Part shown: piece by piece, positions 62,845 to 64,000 of the stretch
Layout of the letters: the number at the start of each line of letters is the position of its first letter
How positions within the stretch are numbered: the first letter of the stretch is position 1
NCBI GenBank assembly: GCA_963704075.1
Contig: CAVPGV010000011.1
Coordinates: 50,691 to 114,690, forward strand
Source of the DNA: JADKAV01 sp963704075
Lineage (GTDB): Bacteria; Actinomycetota; Actinomycetes; S36-B12; UBA10799
Direction of reading: 5' to 3'
Length of the DNA stretch: 64,000 bases
Notes under the pieces: generated by a model
Database searches by the model: none
The model's input: only the letters and a program-made list of their open reading frames with translations
What the model was told of the DNA's origin: nothing
Position numbers and translations under genes: made by a program

Positions 62845-64000
62845 GTGCGATTGCTAGCCATCCTGGCGTTCAGCATCTTCGCGACCCTGCAGGTGGGCGC
62901 ACCCGAGGGATCGATAGACGCTTTCATCGACGGTGAGATGCCGTCTTCCGGCGCGCCAGGCCTGGCCTACGCCGTCGTGTCCGATGGCGAAATCACAACG
63001 GTGGGCGCGCGCGGGGTCACCAGGATCGGTGACGACAGGCACGTCACACCGGACACCGCCGTTCCTCACCGGATCCATCTCCAAGAGCTTCACCGCCATG
63101 GCCGTGATGCAACTGGTCGAAGCGGGCAAGATCGACCTGGATGCCCCAGTCTCCAACTACCTTGAGGCGTTCTCCGGCCGGCCCGCCGGCGCCATCACGA
63201 TCCGGCAGTTGCTGAGTCACACCAGCGGCTTCTCCACGCTGCAGGGCAACGCCTCACATACCGACATCACCGGCGGACCAGATGAGCTCGCGCGTCGGGT
63301 CGACCAGCTCGCTGAGGTGGAACCGGCTCACGAACCGGGCGCGAAGTGGGAATACTCGAACACGAACTACCAGATCCTTGGTCGCCTGGTCGAAGTTGTC
63401 GGCGGACAGGACTACCAGTCCTATGTCACGGAGAACATCCTCGAGCCCATCGGTATGGAGAACAGCTTCGTCTCCGATGGCGAGGTCCACGAATCGATGG
63501 CGACCGGGCACAGGCCCTGGTTCGGCACGAAACGACCGCTGCCCGACAACACGACCTACCGTGCCACGGCTCCACAGGGCGGAATCGTCGCAAGCGCCAG
63601 GGATCTGGCGCGCTACCTGCTGACGATGATGAACGGCCAGGACGATGTTCTGAGCGCCGACGGCAAGGCCCTCATGATGCGTCCAGCCAGCGAAACGTCC
63701 CCCGGCTACGGGTTCGGCTGGTTCGTGGATCCGACCAACGAGCACTGTCGGGCATTCCGGGTCGAGCCCCGGCTTCGAAACGCTCGCGACGATGATCCCG
63801 GCTGACAACGAGGGGGTTGTTGTTCTGGTCAATGCGGGAAGTGGCACGGGCTTCGGGGAAACGACCCAGTTGCGCAACGGAATCACCGCGAGAGCGCTTG
63901 GGCTCGACTACTCCGGCGAAGGTTCTCGGCTGCCCCAGAAAACCCTGTTCGTCGCTCTGGTGTTGTTGCCGGTGATCTACCTGGTCAGCATGGTCTGGGC
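62845..64000 (+). pseudogene. Membrane-attached serine hydrolase, frameshifted and cut by the window end, hydrolase 5
   Basis: GTG 62845 follows GGAGGAAG with a signal-like start (RLLAILAFSIFATLQVGA). The frame changes near 63062 and again near 63748. Motifs are GSISKSFTA (SxxK), YSNTN (YxN) and HSGSSPGFE (third motif), so a normal class C-type enzyme. The last visible residues, TLFVALVLLPVIYLVSMVW, begin a membrane helix, so this protein has a C-terminal membrane part like many actinobacterial beta-lactamase-family hydrolases. It runs opposite to the other four. Confidence 0.8.

Noticed and set aside
1..64000. tRNA, rRNA or CRISPR array
   Set aside because: I looked for T-loop-like GGTTCRANNCC words, rRNA signatures and evenly spaced repeats and saw none. 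A covariance-model scan would be needed to exclude tRNAs fully.

Overview
This is a GC-rich (roughly two-thirds G+C) chromosomal window from an actinomycete (Actinomycetota). The assignment rests on several things seen together: glnA1 with a tandem GlnR-type operator, a convergent glnE-glnA2 pair, polyphosphate glucokinase, two F420-type oxidoreductases, a DUF222/13E12-type HNH protein, and many genes that look leaderless, with a TAnnnT-like -10 hexamer ending 6-7 nt before the start codon. I cannot place it below class from sequence alone. No rRNA, tRNA, CRISPR array, transposase or phage gene was seen.

Layout. 1-8.4 kb: end of a class III aminotransferase, a secreted protein, glnA1, a frameshifted amidohydrolase, a K+ channel/RCK protein and a lone PilB-type ATPase. 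8.4-14.2 kb: a secreted RCC1-repeat protein, a copper P-type ATPase and an unknown Rossmann-like protein. 14.5-27 kb: an intact housekeeping block with glnE-glnA2 (ATGA overlap), nadE, a TetR-controlled drug exporter, panB, an F420:NADP oxidoreductase, map and ppgK. 27-40.5 kb: a MarR regulator, a methyltransferase, alpha-galactosidase, four small hydrophilic proteins with strong Shine-Dalgarno sites, then a tandemly duplicated galT-galK-beta-glucosidase block (two 2.9-kb copies joined by a 28-bp AT-rich filler), and an aquaporin. This part can be read as galactoside uptake and Leloir use: the GH36 and GH1 enzymes release galactose or glucose, GalK/GalT pass galactose on, and PpgK phosphorylates glucose.

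40.5-52.2 kb: an L,D-transpeptidase, a zinc-ribbon membrane protein, a broken phosphoribosyltransferase, a PhaC-like hydrolase, an HNH protein, a low-GC gap of about 870 bp, a PfkB kinase, the translationally coupled znuA-znuC-znuB-zur operon behind a likely Zur box, rsgA and a VOC protein. 52.2-64 kb: an unusual cluster of five beta-lactamase-fold serine hydrolases, with a TauE exporter, a TAP-like alpha/beta hydrolase and an F420-type LLM oxidoreductase between them. Two of the hydrolases are paralogs with a long shared C-terminal region of unknown family, and one has lost all three usual catalytic motifs.

About twenty single-base frameshifts are visible. They cluster in accessory genes and in the gal duplication, while 14.5-32.6 kb has none. 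Either those genes are decaying or the assembly is locally poor or mixes strains; sequence alone cannot decide.
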